64,000 nucleotides of DNA from assembly GCA_018398575.1 (NCBI GenBank), contig JAGTXZ010000003.1:2232001-2296000 (forward strand), read 5' to 3'. A program made the translations under genes and the position numbers. Under the pieces are notes generated by a model. That model was given only the letters and a program-made list of their open reading frames with translations. It was not told the DNA's origin and did not search any database. Each line of letters opens with the position of its first letter. The first letter of the stretch is position 1. Source of the DNA: Ampelomyces quisqualis (lineage: Eukaryota > Ascomycota > Dothideomycetes > Pleosporales > Phaeosphaeriaceae). This document shows positions 10,282-22,962 of the stretch, piece by piece.

Positions 10282-12719
10282 GTTGGGTGATGTGGTGGGG
10301 AGTTGACGGGAGGTGAAGAAGAGACGCGCAAGTCAGGCCAGAGCTGGAGTCATGGCAGTAATATACGCCCGCAATCGGTGAGATCGGAGGCCTATCGCTG
10401 GATGGGATAGCGTGGCCGGGGAGATGGCTATTTGGTGCTACTCTTATCTATCCTGGTCCACGGGCCAACAGTCGAGGCACAATACAATCAATAGACGAGG
10501 CGCGTAACGCATAGCCGCAAGGGCCGTGGGGTTTCGCATGAGATGTCGCGCTTTGTCTGGCAGCGCTGGTTGGCCGCTGGATGCGTCATGGTGGTTCCCG
10601 GTAGCTTATCGCGCCGCGTCCGGCCTGTGTGGTCGAGCTTGGGGGGTAGGTGGTAAGCCTTGATCTCTTGTGTGTGCTGGTTGATGATTGATCCAAGGCT
10701 GGAGGCCATAGCCCACGCGGCCACGCCCCAACAGCAGCCGTGCTCACTGCTGGGCCGCCTGGGCGCATGGAGAGCAGGACTCGCGATGTGGTTCCGTGGC
10801 GAGCGGGGGCTTGGCGTGCGCGTGGCTGCTGAGTCAGCGAGTCTTGACAAAGTGAATTAGGTTCTTATCTGGCGACATGGGAGACGCGACGCCGATTGGC
10901 CGGCGGGCCGCCTGGGCGCACTAGCCCGATCCAGCCGCGCCCGTACTTGCCACTCCGACTGCCAGTCGAGGGTCCATCATGTGAAAGTGCGCCCCCCGAC
11001 GCTGGGCTGAAGATTGTCGCGACGGAGCCAGACCGGTGGGGTGTGGAGGTGAATCCAGCACAGCGTACAACCTGAGCGCTGGCGTGGGGCGTCCTGTTCA
11101 TCTCGACATGTCCATCTCGAAATGTCACATGCCTACATATATGTACAGAGTACCTGATGCATCTTTGGCAATTCCCACGCGTTTCCTCCCCTGCACGAAC
11201 TAGGCCCGCCGGACCAATGGCCAGACGCCCGGCTTCGGAACCGTGACGGCGGGTTGGGAGTAGCCTTGTGTGGTGTCATTGGTGAGATGCGCCCTATCAA
11301 TACTCCGCTAGCTGTCTAAGTACTACCGCATCCGGAGACAGACATGGCGAGACTGTCCCAAATAGCAACCCTTACTCCACGACAATCAATCCTCAGACAC
11401 AAAGCGCTAGACCTTGAGTACGTCTACATAAAGAAGCTGTATGCTGACTGCTATGGTACATACTCTCAAACAATAGACAGGCTGCGCTGCTTGTTAATGT
11501 TTCTAGCAACCCTTCATGCATTTGCAATTGGTCTTGAACAATCACTTTTTGACCATCATCTACACTCACTTGGAATATCTCTAGCAATTATCCATGATAA
11601 GCATGTCTCTGCCTATGTTTTCTAGCATAATGGCGGTACGCACCTAGGTAACACATGTTCAATCCGGCTTGCGCTATGCTTAAGATCAGGCTCGAGATCA
11701 TCATAGCCCAAGGAGATCATGTGACTCCCAGGCACAGGTCTATATAACGACTTCTATTCTCCGTTCTGATTCTATACTCAATATAATCAACTCTTCCCCC
11801 AACCTTCTTCTTTAACATTGTGGTGCCAACAGATTTACTGAAAATACACATTGATAAGCCTGTATGGCTAGTATGTACAGTGCATCTAGAACCAGAAAGA
11901 TTGAATCCATGGCGCACAGGTCGCGACATGGACGTCATGGCCGTCAACGGTGTGCAGCACCACGTGTCTGATATTCTAGCAAGTCCATCCACTGCGCAAC
12001 TTTTTTCATCGCAACAGTACGTTACATGCATACTTTTCCAAGTATTTTATTATTCCTGTGCACGTGTCTAAAAGCAAGCTAGATTATTAACTGTCTATTT
12101 CGCAGCATCAACACCACTTGAGCATTCCTCCCCCTCTTCCTCGAAGAAAAAGGAAAAAGAGATGGACGAGAACAAGACGTTTGCGAGAAAATTCGTCCGT
12201 GGGAGACATGCTCTTCGTCCGCAGGCAAATATGACGCCGCGCAAACGGCTCAGTGCAGTCCGGTGAAGCGGTGAGAATGGACAGATGATCCAAGCGACGG
12301 GTGAGTGGCACGGGGCCGGCACGAATCCGCATTCCCCAGTGGTTACATGCAGAGGAAAGACAGCATCTTGTCACACTGGTGAGTTTCCCTGCTTGATAAG
12401 CGAGCAAATCAAACGGCGCATGGGAGGCTCCTTTTGCCATTTTCCATTGGCTGCCACACCAATCTGGAGATTCTGTGCGATGCGTGAGCTGACAGATCTG
12501 CAAGGTGGGCTTGGCTGAGGCTCAGGTGGGTGTTCTGGCATTTCCCCCTCTCTTTGCTTTCAGCCTGGTGACTCGCGTTCTTGTGGGTGAGTAGGTAAGG
12601 CTGTGTCGAGAATTTTCCTAGCTCAGCCAGTTCTTGCATCTCCCATGATAGCCAGATTTTGGTCTTTCGTTGCGGAAGTTTTCTCCAAGCAGACTCAATA
12701 CCAGCTTCTTGAGCTCGCC
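10282..12719. other. 2.4-kb divergent intergenic region (ammonium transporter / UNC93-like)
   Basis: Separates two divergently transcribed transporters. The first 600 bases upstream of the ammonium transporter hold the GATA sites listed separately. Sequence from about 11,340 to 12,080 is more AT-rich and contains small open frames (for example 11344-11625 +) with no recognisable family. I see no RNA gene or transposon ends. Confidence 0.5.
10443..10869 (-). promoter_or_regulatory. Three GATAAG (AreA/NIT2-type) sites upstream of the ammonium transporter
   Basis: CTTATC on the plus strand, hence GATAAG in the direction of the gene, occurs at 10443-10448, 10605-10610 and 10864-10869. These lie about 160, 325 and 585 bases upstream of the start codon. 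The GATA factors AreA/NIT2 bind HGATAR and activate ammonium permeases under nitrogen limitation. A weaker CGATAGG lies near 10391. The sites are seen directly; their function is inferred from the family. Confidence 0.65.
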
Positions 12720-14293
12720 ATGGTGGACAGCGACACCTCTACCGATTCGGACGGTGTGGCCGTTGTTGGGCCTCGCGATTATCCAGGTGCGTACATTCAC
12801 TCTCCCCGCCTTTGACACAATAAATAACCGATGTAGTGAAATGGAATCGATCAACGTTTTACAACATGACTATTCTCGGCCTTGCGAACCTCTGTTCACC
12901 AGGAATCTGGGGCGCCATGAACAGCCTAGGTGCAGGAGGAGCACAGTCTCCGCAGCTTGTCAACGCAGGAAATTCGCTTACATTCTGCCTCATGGTCCTC
13001 AGCTGCTACTTCAGCAGCGTGATTGTACGTTCCATTGGCATAAAAGGCGCGTTGATCGTGGGAACGTATGTTGAATCGCTTTTTGACGCGGTGCTTGCAG
13101 CTCATGTTCTCGCAGTCTTGGATACGCACCATATGCTGCAGCCCTGTACACCAACAATCGCTTCGGCACAGAATGGTTCATTTACCTGGGTGCGGCCTTG
13201 TGCGGAATCTCCGCAGGCATCTTCTGGATGGCTGAAGCTGCGATTGCGATTGCTTACCCCGAGCCGTGGAACAAGGGCAAATCCTTGGGTTATTGGCTCT
13301 CGTACCGCCTTGCTGGCCAGATCCTCGGAGGAGCAATTAATCTCGGTCTTAATGCAGATCGCAACGAGGCTGGCAAAGTTAATTACACCGTCTACTTGAT
13401 CTTCATCGCTCTGCAGTGTACTGGCCCATTGGTAGCCATGTTACTCAACCGTCCAAGCAAGGTACAGAGGAAAGATGGAAAGAAAGTTGTATTGGCCATC
13501 CTCGAGGATCCTTGGTTCGAGATCAGAGCGACTACGAAGCTATTCTTCACCAAGCGATTTCTTCTAATCATACTGTGGATTGGCCAAGCAGTTTTTGCCG
13601 AGGCCGTTATTTTCACATACCTTGCCCGTAAGACCGAACGACTGCCGCGATGAGTAAATAGCTAACCATGAAACAGTATGGTTCTCCGTCCGCTCCCGCG
13701 CGCTAGGGTCTTTTCTCTCCGGCATCGTCGCCATAACCTGCGGAAACTTCCTTGGCAACTACCTGGACCGAACGAGATTTTCCCTCCGCACGCGAGCACG
13801 AAGCTCTTTCTGGCTGATTGTCGTTCTCCAAGGTGCGTTTTGGCTATGGGCTACCATCATCGTCACCGAGTTTCGCCGCACCCAGCCAACATACGATTGG
13901 ACGTCTCCTGGCTTTGGTCGTGGATTTGCAGCCTTCATCATGCTCACTGGGGTGTTTCAGTTAAACTACATGTTCTTGTACTTCATCATTAGCAATCTCG
14001 CAGTCAACGAGTCAGAAGTCATTCGTTATGCTGCGCTACTGAGAGGCAGCGAAAGCGCGTGGCAGGCAGTCAGCTATGGCCTCACAAGCATCCAGATCTT
14101 TGCTGAGGTAGGTGCTGTATACTGGAACTTTATGCTGTGGGCTCTGGCTATCTGGCCAGCTTGGTTGGTCTTGAGGGAATTCGGTTCTGAGAAGATTACG
14201 GCCGTCGAGCAGACTGCTAACGGTGTTGTTGCACCGCAGGTCAAGGTCGATGACATCGAGGCAGAGCGATTGACTAAGGGCGTCTTGGGCTGA
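12720..14293 (+). CDS. UNC93-like major facilitator family membrane protein
   Basis: Four exons (12720-12786, 12837-13065, 13116-13627, 13677-14293) join in phase to 474 residues. The first exon encodes an acidic cytosolic start (MVDSDTSTDSDGVAVV). Conserved features of fungal UNC93/DUF895 proteins follow: WNRSTFYNMTILGL, GIWGAMNSLGAGG, the loop YTNNRFGTEWFIYLGAALCG, and GYWLSYRLAGQILGGAINLG. The hydrophobicity pattern fits about 11-12 membrane helices, and the tail is acidic. Fungal members are often annotated as DUF895 or UNC93 transporters; the substrate is unknown, and I infer none. The downstream neighbour is convergent. Confidence 0.9.
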
Positions 14294-15088
14294 TTTGTGG
14301 GCACTGATGGCACGGTAATGGTACCCTTCTTGTTACCTTAGTCTTGAGACTTAGGAAATTTTGCGTCCATCCAGACATGCAAATTGAAAGGCTACTGTAT
14401 CTAGTTGATTTTCATGAGACCTAGACATCTTGGTCGCACATATCCGCTCATTCACCACACTTTTGCTAGTAGAGCGGTTAATTGCTTTCAATGCCGATTC
14501 TAATTACTCATCCGTCTATCTCTCAACATGCTTGGGTCAGAGCTCAGTCTTCTCTTCCATGCCTTTCCCTGGCCTTGTCTAACTAAATTCAATCCAGCTT
14601 TTGAATCTGCAAATATATCCTGCCCATCCTCTCGTCCTACAGCGTCTCGACTCTCTAAGACGGCGAGGATTTTTCATGAGGTGCCAGGTCGTCAATCTAT
14701 GGCTAGAAACTTTATGGACGTGTATCCTGAGTTCTTTCTGGGTGAGCCAAAGTGAGCTTGCGACTCCATTTCGTTGGGGCGATCCGTGACGCAACCTGGT
14801 GCACGCGACGACGGCGAGGCGAGTTTGCTTCACGCAACGAAGCATAGTGCAGGTGTGTGTGGCCCAGACTTTCTTGTCTAACCATCTAACTTGCCACGTT
14901 TGGTGAGCGAAGGCACAGTTGGATGACTGAGAAAAGTCAAGTCTCGTGACACAGCGAGTGGTATGACCCCCAATGTTGACGACCTGATGTTGGGCGTTTG
15001 GTGCAAAAGTCGATGCTTCGTGTTGTTCGTATAGAAAACTTTAAGAGCAAAGTCGGAGTTTGATATCAATCTGACCATTCTTCGTCGT
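14294..15088. other. Convergent intergenic region
   Basis: About 800 bases holding the 3' ends of the UNC93-like gene (+) and the ankyrin gene (-). Small open frames are present (14528-14755 and 14579-14845), but none is convincing. Nothing else seen. Confidence 0.5.
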
Positions 15089-17395
15089 TCAGCCTTTGCC
15101 GTGTTTCTTGAGCAAATTGCGGATGTCCCCAGATGTTGGAGGAAGGTACTTCAAATCAATTTTCGCACGACCCTCCAGCAGACACTGCACAACTTCGTAT
15201 TTTCCTTCTTTGACAGCAATCCATAATGCGGTCCGTTGTTTGTCGCTGTCGTCACGGACTTCAGGATCTGCTCCAGCAGATAGCAGTTTTTTCGCCAAAC
15301 GAGGCTTGTTGTACATGACGCAGTAATGTAAGGGTGTGAGGCCAAGACGATCCGTTATGTTGATGTCCAAGTCATCTTTTTCCTCCAACAAAAGTCTGAG
15401 CATAAGGACACTTCTTGTTCGAATGGCGATGTGAAGCGCGGTACGTCCGTTATCGCCTGGAACGTTGAGGTTTGCCTTATTAGCAATGAGGAATGACACC
15501 ATGTCTTTGTCCTCTCGCTTTATGGCGTGCATGAGAGGTGTTGTTTTGTTGTGGTCCAGCTTGTCGATGACCGCGGCATCATACCTCAAGAGCCGGGAGC
15601 ACTTTGCTTTCTTCTGCTTCTCCACGGCATACTGAAAAGGTGCATCACGCGCTGCTCCTAAACGCAAAAGCTTCTCAACAATGGTATCGCATCGATCACA
15701 GTCACAGTCAATGGCAACCATCATGGCCGATTTGTCCTGTCGCGTTTCATCCAAGTCGACGGAGGCCTGATCTGCATCCTTGATCAGTTGGAGCACCTCT
15801 TGCACGTCATCTTCCTCGTGATCCTTGATAGCTTCAATGATGGTAGATGGGTTCAATGCAGGGCCTGACCCGGAGGTGACTGAAGTTGCGACTGAGTTCT
15901 GGCGAGACTGGTGGTCTGAAAGGTAAAGATCTCGATAGGTTTCACCGTACATATAGTTGCGCGGGTCTCTCGAGTACACTTTGACAAGAAGCTTGACAGC
16001 GCTTTTGAACTCCAAGCTCTCTTTGCCGCAAGTTTCTCGCCTCAGGTGAAATGCGCGCTTGGCCAGTCTTTCTGCGTCACTGAGGGAGCCAGACAAGTTA
16101 CCAGTCAGCTGCATTTCAAGGTGGTTATTTGCCATGCGCTCGCTGACGAACGCTCGGCAGTCCGCATCAGCGTCGAAGTCTAGCGCAACACTCCTGCAGC
16201 CAAGGTTGCTGTCGTATCGAAGGCGCCCCCGTTGGGCAGGGAGCAATATTGCTTGAGCATCGGCGAACTTCTTTTGCAACCCCAAGATGTCCGCTAATGT
16301 CATCATCATCTCATAGTACGTCCCGAAAGGAATGCTGTGTGCATCGTGCAGCTCTTCATGACACTTGAGAGATTCGCGTTGGTGAAGCTCTGCAGCTTGG
16401 TGGTCTCCACGTGTTATATCGATTCTAGCCTGTTCCTGGAATCGACGGGCTAGCTCTTGCAGCGGCTCGATGTGTGTGACTTCTGGAAGTGGGTCTTGGG
16501 GAAGTTGAATCGATGTTGTAGATTGTGTTTCGGCAAGGTTCGAGACGGTGGAGGAGTTGGGGAAGCTCCAGGGCGACGTCTCTGTGAAGCCAGACGATTG
16601 AGAACGTGTCTCGGGGTTTGCTATAGAGGCCTTCACATCTGTGGCTGCTATCAAGATTTGTTCGAGGTGGACACTGAGGGTATCGAACTGGTCGTCCGTA
16701 GCTGAGGGACGATTGCTGCCATGCACGGAGTCGGATCGATCGAGGTCGGGTAGCCGCTGCTGTAGTTTGTTCTTGATCTGCGATATGTCTCTCAGAACAT
16801 TGTCCAGTTTGTCACCGTGCTGATCCTTGATATCTCGAATATCGCGGCGCATCGCTCGTTGCTGCGAGTCATGGCGGTATGTCGCGAGGCTGCCTAGCTG
16901 TTAGTGTGCGTAAGTTATGGATCAGTGCTGGGTAGCGTACATCTGGAGAAGACCTTTCAGCATGTTCAGAGCATTGAGATAGGTGTCTACATCGTCCTTG
17001 ATCCGCTTCAGGTTAGGAAGCAGGACAGAAAGCTTCACAGCTTCCCTGGTCCGGTCCACGATGCCTTCCGACTTCGCAATTACAGCACCAAGCTGCGTGT
17101 GTAGGTCTCTCAACTGCTGCTGACACAGTTGCAAGACGGCTTTCATGCGGTCCCATATTGTGCTCTCTGCATCTGTGAGTCGATGATGCTTCACATTCTG
17201 TGCATTGATACCGTCAAGGACTACGAAGACATCCTTGATGGTTTCAGTGAGGAGTTCGACGCGCCTGACCAGATCTCGTGCTGTTCCGTCGCTCCGGGCT
17301 ATCTTTATCTGGACGAGTCGTTTTGAACATTTGCTGGCCAGCTCGACCAGAGCTGCCGCGGCGCCGACGGCGCCAAAGATTTCGAGTCCAGACAT
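15089..17395 (-). CDS. Ankyrin-repeat protein with fungal N-terminal (PigL_N/Fungal_N-like) domain
   Basis: Two exons (17395-16941 and 16889-15089) join in phase at an AT|C codon to give 751 residues. The N-terminus (MSGLEIFGAVGAAAALVELA, then a helical region to about residue 150) resembles the N-terminal helical domain that precedes many fungal NLR/STAND and ankyrin proteins. A short coiled stretch with DIKDQHGDKLDNV follows. A helical, TPR-like segment lies at about 320-440, and ankyrin repeats fill about 500-735, recognisable by TPLMHAIKREDKDMVSFLI, GRTALHIAIRTRSVLMLRL and LTPLHYCVMYN. I see no NACHT or NB-ARC P-loop, so it is a domain-reduced relative of fungal NLR-like proteins. Its role is unknown; incompatibility or signalling functions known for the class are only suggestive. 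Confidence 0.85.
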
Positions 17396-18046
17396 GGGAT
17401 GCTGGCGGGAGTGCTTGGGGCTTCATCTGGCGTGAGAACAGACGGTGGTGCCGGCCATGAGGTCAGCGAGCCACCAGGCTGTGGGCAGGTAGAATGGACA
17501 GGCAGGCCTTTGCCGCTGTCTGCCAGGAAACCCACGCCCAGAAGTCATACTGGGGCTGAGCTCGCGCACTCCTGGACCGTGTCGTATACTGCGTCTATGT
17601 GCCAACACATGGTGCGCGGGAAGGACCCATAATTCGCTGCACTAGCCTTCCAGGCAATATCACCACCGGTGAAGGGGCCCAATAAAGCGAATGTGAGACA
17701 GTACAGCAGCACCAGAGGTTGATGTCGCTGGGCGCAGTGTATGCACGCAACGCCCGGCTGACCTGTCAGCTCCCAGCACATGCAGCCTGTCACCCACAAC
17801 GCCCAGCAATGATATTATCGAAGACGCCCATCGAGGGCGGCTTGCAGGCGACTGGTCGGTTCTCCGTCCTTGGCTTCAGCCATGTCTTCGAACGTTTGCC
17901 TGCATGGATGATCACGCCTATTGTGGTACTGATCGCAACAAGGCTCGTTTTGTAGTCACCAAGCCCCGTTCGGCCTGCCTGATGCTCGTCCACATATACC
18001 CGCCACGACACCACGCAACACTCAATGCTCATAGCAGACGCAAACC
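17396..18046. promoter_or_regulatory. Shared upstream region of divergent ankyrin and MFS transporter genes
   Basis: These 651 bases separate two genes transcribed away from each other, so both promoters must lie here. No specific element is recognised, and no additional gene is supported. Confidence 0.5.
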
Positions 18047-20732
18047 ATGGCAGAGATTCAAGATGATGAGGCAAAAGACCAGTCTGCTGCCAGTTCCATC
18101 CATCAGCGGTTTCGATCAAGGGACACGTAAGCATCGGGCTCCTCGCAGGCAAGGCTAGAAGTTAACAAGTCGACGGCAGTGGCTATGGCCATTTGAGATT
18201 TGATGACATCAACATCGACAATCCTCTCCGTGGCATCGACCTCAAACCGGCCGTTGAGCATTTTGCCAAAACCAACAATCTTGAGGACTTGACTGATGTC
18301 TTGCTACGCGGCGCATACGTTGCAGAGGATCCAGACAATTACACCAAGGTCGAAGGCTTGACTCCAAAAGACCTTGCGGCGTTGAAGCGGGAGTATGAGG
18401 AGAAGAACCCCTTCCGCATATTGGCCAAGCTACCAAAACAGCTGCGGACCATCATCATAACGTGCAGTATGGCTGCAATGACCCAGTTTGTCCTCTCTGA
18501 TGCTTGATGAGACATGATAATACTGACCATACTGCTTTTCAGAGGCTGGGACCAAGTATGCATCAGTGCAGCGAACCAATACTGGCCGCCCGATCTAGGA
18601 TTGAATCTCGATCGGCAACGCGACGTCTGGCTCTTTGGTTTCATCAATGCTTGTACATTCTTGTTCGCTAGCTTGATGTAAGTGATACATGAGCTGTCCT
18701 AATTGGCCCACATGTCTGTGACGTGAGTTGCTTGCTGAAAGTTCCTAGAGGCGCCTGGTTTAGTGATCCTTTGAATGAATACCTATCCGGTCGTCGACCT
18801 GCCATATTCGTTGCAGGCTTGTTCTCCTTTTTTCCTGCCATCGGCTCCGGCGCCTGCAGGAATTGGCAGCAACTGTTGATTTGCAGGATACTACTCGGTA
18901 TCGGTCTCGGCTGTAAAGCTGCTGTCGGTAAGCAACGTCCCTCTGGACAGAGCAGTCTGGTGGCGACTAACGGTGAACCCTTTCAGTACCTGTCTACGCA
19001 GCCGAAACTGCGCCAACAAATATCCGCGGTATATTGCAACCCGTCTCTCTTACTATTCAATAATAGCTTATCGTATCGTAAGGTGGGGTTCTGATAAATT
19101 GGAATTTGTGTGTTGCAACAGGGGGTGTCATGTAAGTCTTCTAGCTGTGTTCAATGTACGTTGAAAGGCTTGACAGTGCTGATTCCTCATAGAGGGAGCT
19201 CGTTCAATCTTGCCCTCTTCGACATATTACGCTCAAATGAGGTGACATGGAGACTTCAGCTGTCCGTCGCAGCTCTTCCTGCAATTCCCATGCTTTTTCT
19301 CATCTACGTCTGTCCTGGTAACTTACACCTCGCTTCTGATATGTACGTTTCACTAACATAGGACACCAGAATCTCCAAGATTCCTGATCAAGCGAGGAAA
19401 ATGGAGAGCAGCATACGAGTCCCTCGTCGCTTTGACCGAAACAGAAGTTCAGGCAGCCCGTGAACTCTACGTGATTCACATTCAAACCGAACTTACACGC
19501 ATCAAGTGGTATGGCGGAGACGATAAACAAGAATACGTCAACAAGCTCTTCACTCCGGAACTCGACAGTACTGCTACCAACAATTTCAAAGCACCCAAAT
19601 TTGTACTCAACCAGCATGTTGGTACGTACTTGAAGCGACTGGCGAACCTCTTTACGATCCCTCGCATCCGCCGCGCTACGACTGCGTCAGCCGTGGTCAT
19701 GATCAGCCAGCAGCTTTGTGGCATCAACATCATGTCCTTCTATTCTGGAACGATTCTCCCTGCGCCAGATCGACATGATCCGGAGTCTGTACGAAACAGC
19801 AATCGCAACGCTTTGTGGATTGGATGGGGTGTCTACTTCATCGCCGCAGTGTGAGTCGCTTGCGCAGATAGCCAAAAGATACTTCACTGATCACTGAATA
19901 GCATGGCAATACCAGCCTTCATGACCATCGACAAATGGGGTCGCCGAACGTTGTGTCTACTTACTACTCCTGGGCTGGGCCTTTGCATGTTTGCTGCTGG
20001 ATTTTGCTTTACGCTCGAGGCTGGTTCGACACCTTATCTGGCTACTCTGTTCTTCTTCATATTCCTGTTCAGCGCGTTGTACCCTCCAGGTAAGGAATGA
20101 TGCCATCACTGTTCCTAGAGTACTAAGACATTGCCAGGTCTCGGCGTCGTACCTTACACCTACTCAGCCGAAGTGTTCCCAACAGTAAACCGAGGTACGC
20201 ATCCTTCACTCCACTCATCGGCTCGACTAACACGCCTTTTTAGAAGCAGGGATGTCCCTAGCTGTCTTTGTCAACCTGTTTGGTGGCGGCATATTGAGCC
20301 TCTTCGTCCCCTTCCTGCAACACAGTCTTGGCTCTTTAGGCCTTTTCGAGCTGTTTGCGTAAGCTCGCACATCCGAGAGGGCAAGGACCCAAAACTAACA
20401 TTACAGCAGCGGTCTCAACCTACTCGCCTTCATACTCATGTTCTTCTTCCTCTACGAAACCAAACAAGAACGTCTCGAGCGTTTGGATGCAATTTGTGAG
20501 TCTTGGCCCTCCTTACCTTGTGACTCCTGGACTTACGCCTCCAAAATCAGTCGAGGTCAAATGCGCCGATCACTTCAGGTATCAAACTAGACACGTGCTT
20601 CCTTGGTTCTTCCGCAAAGTGTTCCGGCGTGCGGGGAAAGACGATGCGCTAGACAGCCTGGTGCTGTGGAACAGTAGACATAGCCGTGGCACCCCCCGGG
20701 AAGATGAGGAGACGGGAAGTGACTCGGAGTAA
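18047..20732 (+). CDS. Sugar-transporter-family MFS permease, 13-exon model
   Basis: Exons 18047-18126, 18180-18485, 18543-18677, 18749-18927, 18987-19028, 19122-19131, 19193-19317, 19370-19850, 19902-20089, 20138-20194, 20244-20358, 20407-20495 and 20551-20732 keep phase and give 662 residues. Family signatures are QGWDQ after the long N-terminal tail, SGRRPAIF, VPVYAAETAP near 235, the PESPRF motif near 293, SQQLCGINIMSFYS, IDKWGRRT near 465, PYTYSAEVFP, and LYETKQERLERLD at the end of the membrane part. This fits a proton-coupled hexose-type transporter; the substrate is unknown. The weak point is exons 5-7. The 10-base exon is unusual, and after NIRG the segment that normally forms the next helix (family pattern GGLVMxWQxW) is missing about 15 residues. 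Either an exon is misjudged or this copy is degenerating. Confidence 0.78.
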
Positions 20733-21557
20733 ATGCTCGGAGGTGTTGAAGTGGATGATTTGGAGGCGAAATAAGTGGCCAAGGGGGCTTGGTATGAAAG
20801 CGATAGGAACCCCACATGTTTGACGAGGTGTGTGTATTACGGGGGGGGGCAATTTCTTTTGGGCAGGAGATCAGTCGTGTGGCGCTGAGCTCACGATTGT
20901 CATGTAGACGGCGCAAAAAGACTTCGATAGCGAACTGGCTATCTGGAATGTACTCGCCAACATTCGAGTAAGTTTTTGTGACCTGCCTGATGTGATACCT
21001 TGATGGCGTGAGATATCTGTCTAGACAAAAAGCAGTGAGTCCTCTCGGAGCCTCGACGTCATTTACACAGTCCCAGGCTCTGCCGCTAAAAGTGTTTTTT
21101 GATCTCTTCATCATGGGCGCCATTGTCTTGGCTTCGAGGCTCGAGAGCGGACGGATCGATCGAACACACCCATAGCTGATGGCCGAGGAGATGCTTGGGG
21201 TTTTGCCCGGCCAAGGTCAAGAATGGGTCTACTCACCGGTCATGCAGAGCGTTCGGCACGTTGAACCCCTCGTTGAACTTGATGGCAGCAGCAAGCTCGG
21301 ATCCACGCAAAGGCCGAATTGCGCAAATAGCCCATACAAGCAGAGCTTTTGCCATTATTGAAGTTCTCGCCAGATCAAGCGAGCCCAAAGAAAGCAACCC
21401 GTCGATTTGGTCACTAGCTTTTCCGCGAGACGCACATGGTATGCAGGGATCATCGTCGCACGGACCAAGCAGTTCCCAAGGACCCTCAGGTCCATGGTGA
21501 CGGTCATCACCCCTCGCTACGTTAGCATCTTGCCGACGTCGCGAGGCACTCAAAGAG
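20733..21557. other. Intergenic region upstream of AP-2 sigma
   Basis: Tandemly oriented genes flank about 825 bases. A G-run of nine to ten bases lies at 20841-20849. Small open frames on both strands (20587-21123 -, 21195-21500 +) have no family resemblance. Promoter of the AP-2 sigma gene by position. Confidence 0.5.
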
Positions 21558-22317
21558 ATGGTGCTCTCGTTCGTTCTGATACAGAACCGACAGTGCGTCA
21601 ATTCCATCCCGGATTACCATCTATCGCAGCCGGAGCGCTGATTGCTGACACTTTGCAACTTACAGAGGGAAGACGCGGCTGGCAAAGTGGTATGCGCCAT
21701 ACAGTGTAAGTCATGTTATGTGATACCAATGAGACGTTTGGCACTAATGAGCATCCAGGATGAAGAGAAAGTCAAGCTCAAGGGCGAGGTATGCCATGTC
21801 TAGCTATCCACCCTTTCACCTACCAAAACACGCCCGACTCTGCCTCCCCCAGCCCTCGACACTTGGACAATTCGTCGCACCCAACCAATGCCTGGGGTAT
21901 TCACTGAACATCCACAAGGTCCACCGCCTCATAGCCCCTCGCGATCAAAAGCACCAATCCAATTTCGTCGAGTTCCGTAACATGTCCAAGATCATATACC
22001 GCCGATACGCCGGGCTATTCTTCTGCGCATGCGTCGATACGAACGACAACGAGCTGGCATACCTTGAGGCAATCCATTTCTTTGTTGAGGTGCTGGACGC
22101 GTTCTTTGGAAATGTGTGTGAACTGGACTTGGTCTTCAATTTTTACAAGGTAGGGCATGACACTTGAGAAGAGGCGCAGCAGTCATGGACAACTTGAAGC
22201 TGACTGATGTCCAAGGTGTACGCGATCCTGGACGAAGTCTTTCTTGCTGGTGAAATCGAAGAGACGAGTAAGCAAGTGGTTCTGACAAGACTGGCACATC
22301 TGGACAAGCTAGAGTGA
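21558..22317 (+). CDS. AP-2 complex subunit sigma (clathrin adaptor small chain)
   Basis: Five exons (21558-21592, 21666-21705, 21759-21788, 21919-22149, 22216-22317) join in phase to 145 residues, the normal size. The product starts MVLSFVLIQNRQGKTRLAKW. It continues through FRNMSKIIYRRYAGLFF, DTNDNELAYLEAIHFFVEVL and NVCELDLVFNFYKVYAILDE, and ends TRLAHLDKLE. These are the diagnostic longin-fold stretches of the sigma-2 chain. It assembles with the alpha, beta-2 and mu-2 subunits at the plasma membrane in endocytosis; sigma contributes to the dileucine-signal pocket. The exons are small and the introns 50-130 bases. The match to sigma-2 rather than AP-1 sigma rests on the MVLSFxLxQNRQGKTRLxKW start and the RYAGLFF segment. 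Confidence 0.96.
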
Positions 22318-22962
22318 TGGAGGATATGGGGAGCAGATTAGCTTGGGTGAGGAGACAGCTGGTTGGAAGACGGGGATGCGAAATGGTCCCGACTCCCGAC
22401 TGTGGACAAAGGCACAGTATGACGCAGCTTCTGATTGGAATTTGGAAGCACAGAACGTCAGCCTGCTGTTTCTCAAATTGCTTGACCGATTTCGAATGGA
22501 AGAGATCAGAGCTCAGAACCAGGGTGCACGAACAGGTAGATGGCAAGCACCCGTCGACTCGTTCCTAAGAAGAACACGGCGTTTGCCAATTCTACCAATG
22601 GGCGGGCCTGGCATGGCGGTACAGAAGGCTACATACAGTGTGACGGTGATAGTCCGAAGGAGCTTGCACTGTACTGCACTGGCATTCGTAGAACCCCGAC
22701 CCTTTGATCTGCTTCAGTCTCGATGCCCAGCAAGCTAAATCTTGCCATGTGAGGGACATGACGCACAGACCAGGAAAGTGCAACATGGAGCCAGATCATC
22801 AACTTTACGTAGGCCGCTCAGCGTGCGATACGGACACGGAGTACTTTACCCAGCATGCCATATCGCTGACCCGAAGCCCCATCACCTCACCCACCGCCAC
22901 TGGTCTCTCGCGCGCGCAAGTCTCCCTGGATATCGCTACTTGCCGGCTTGTCCGACTTCGCC
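22318..22962. other. Intergenic region between AP-2 sigma and SEC24
   Basis: About 645 bases with short open frames that look accidental. It should carry the SEC24 promoter and leader; no specific element identified. Confidence 0.5.

Noticed and set aside
10500..10850. Open minus-strand frame upstream of the ammonium transporter as an extra exon
   Set aside because: The transporter already has a clear ATG and N-terminus at 10281, and the upstream frame does not resemble family sequence.
11344..11625. Plus-strand frame of 93 codons in the transporter intergenic region
   Set aside because: No domain, no coding texture beyond being open, and no splice continuation.
20587..21123. Minus-strand frame of 178 codons
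   Set aside because: Overlaps the last exon of the MFS transporter and reads like the shadow of intergenic sequence.
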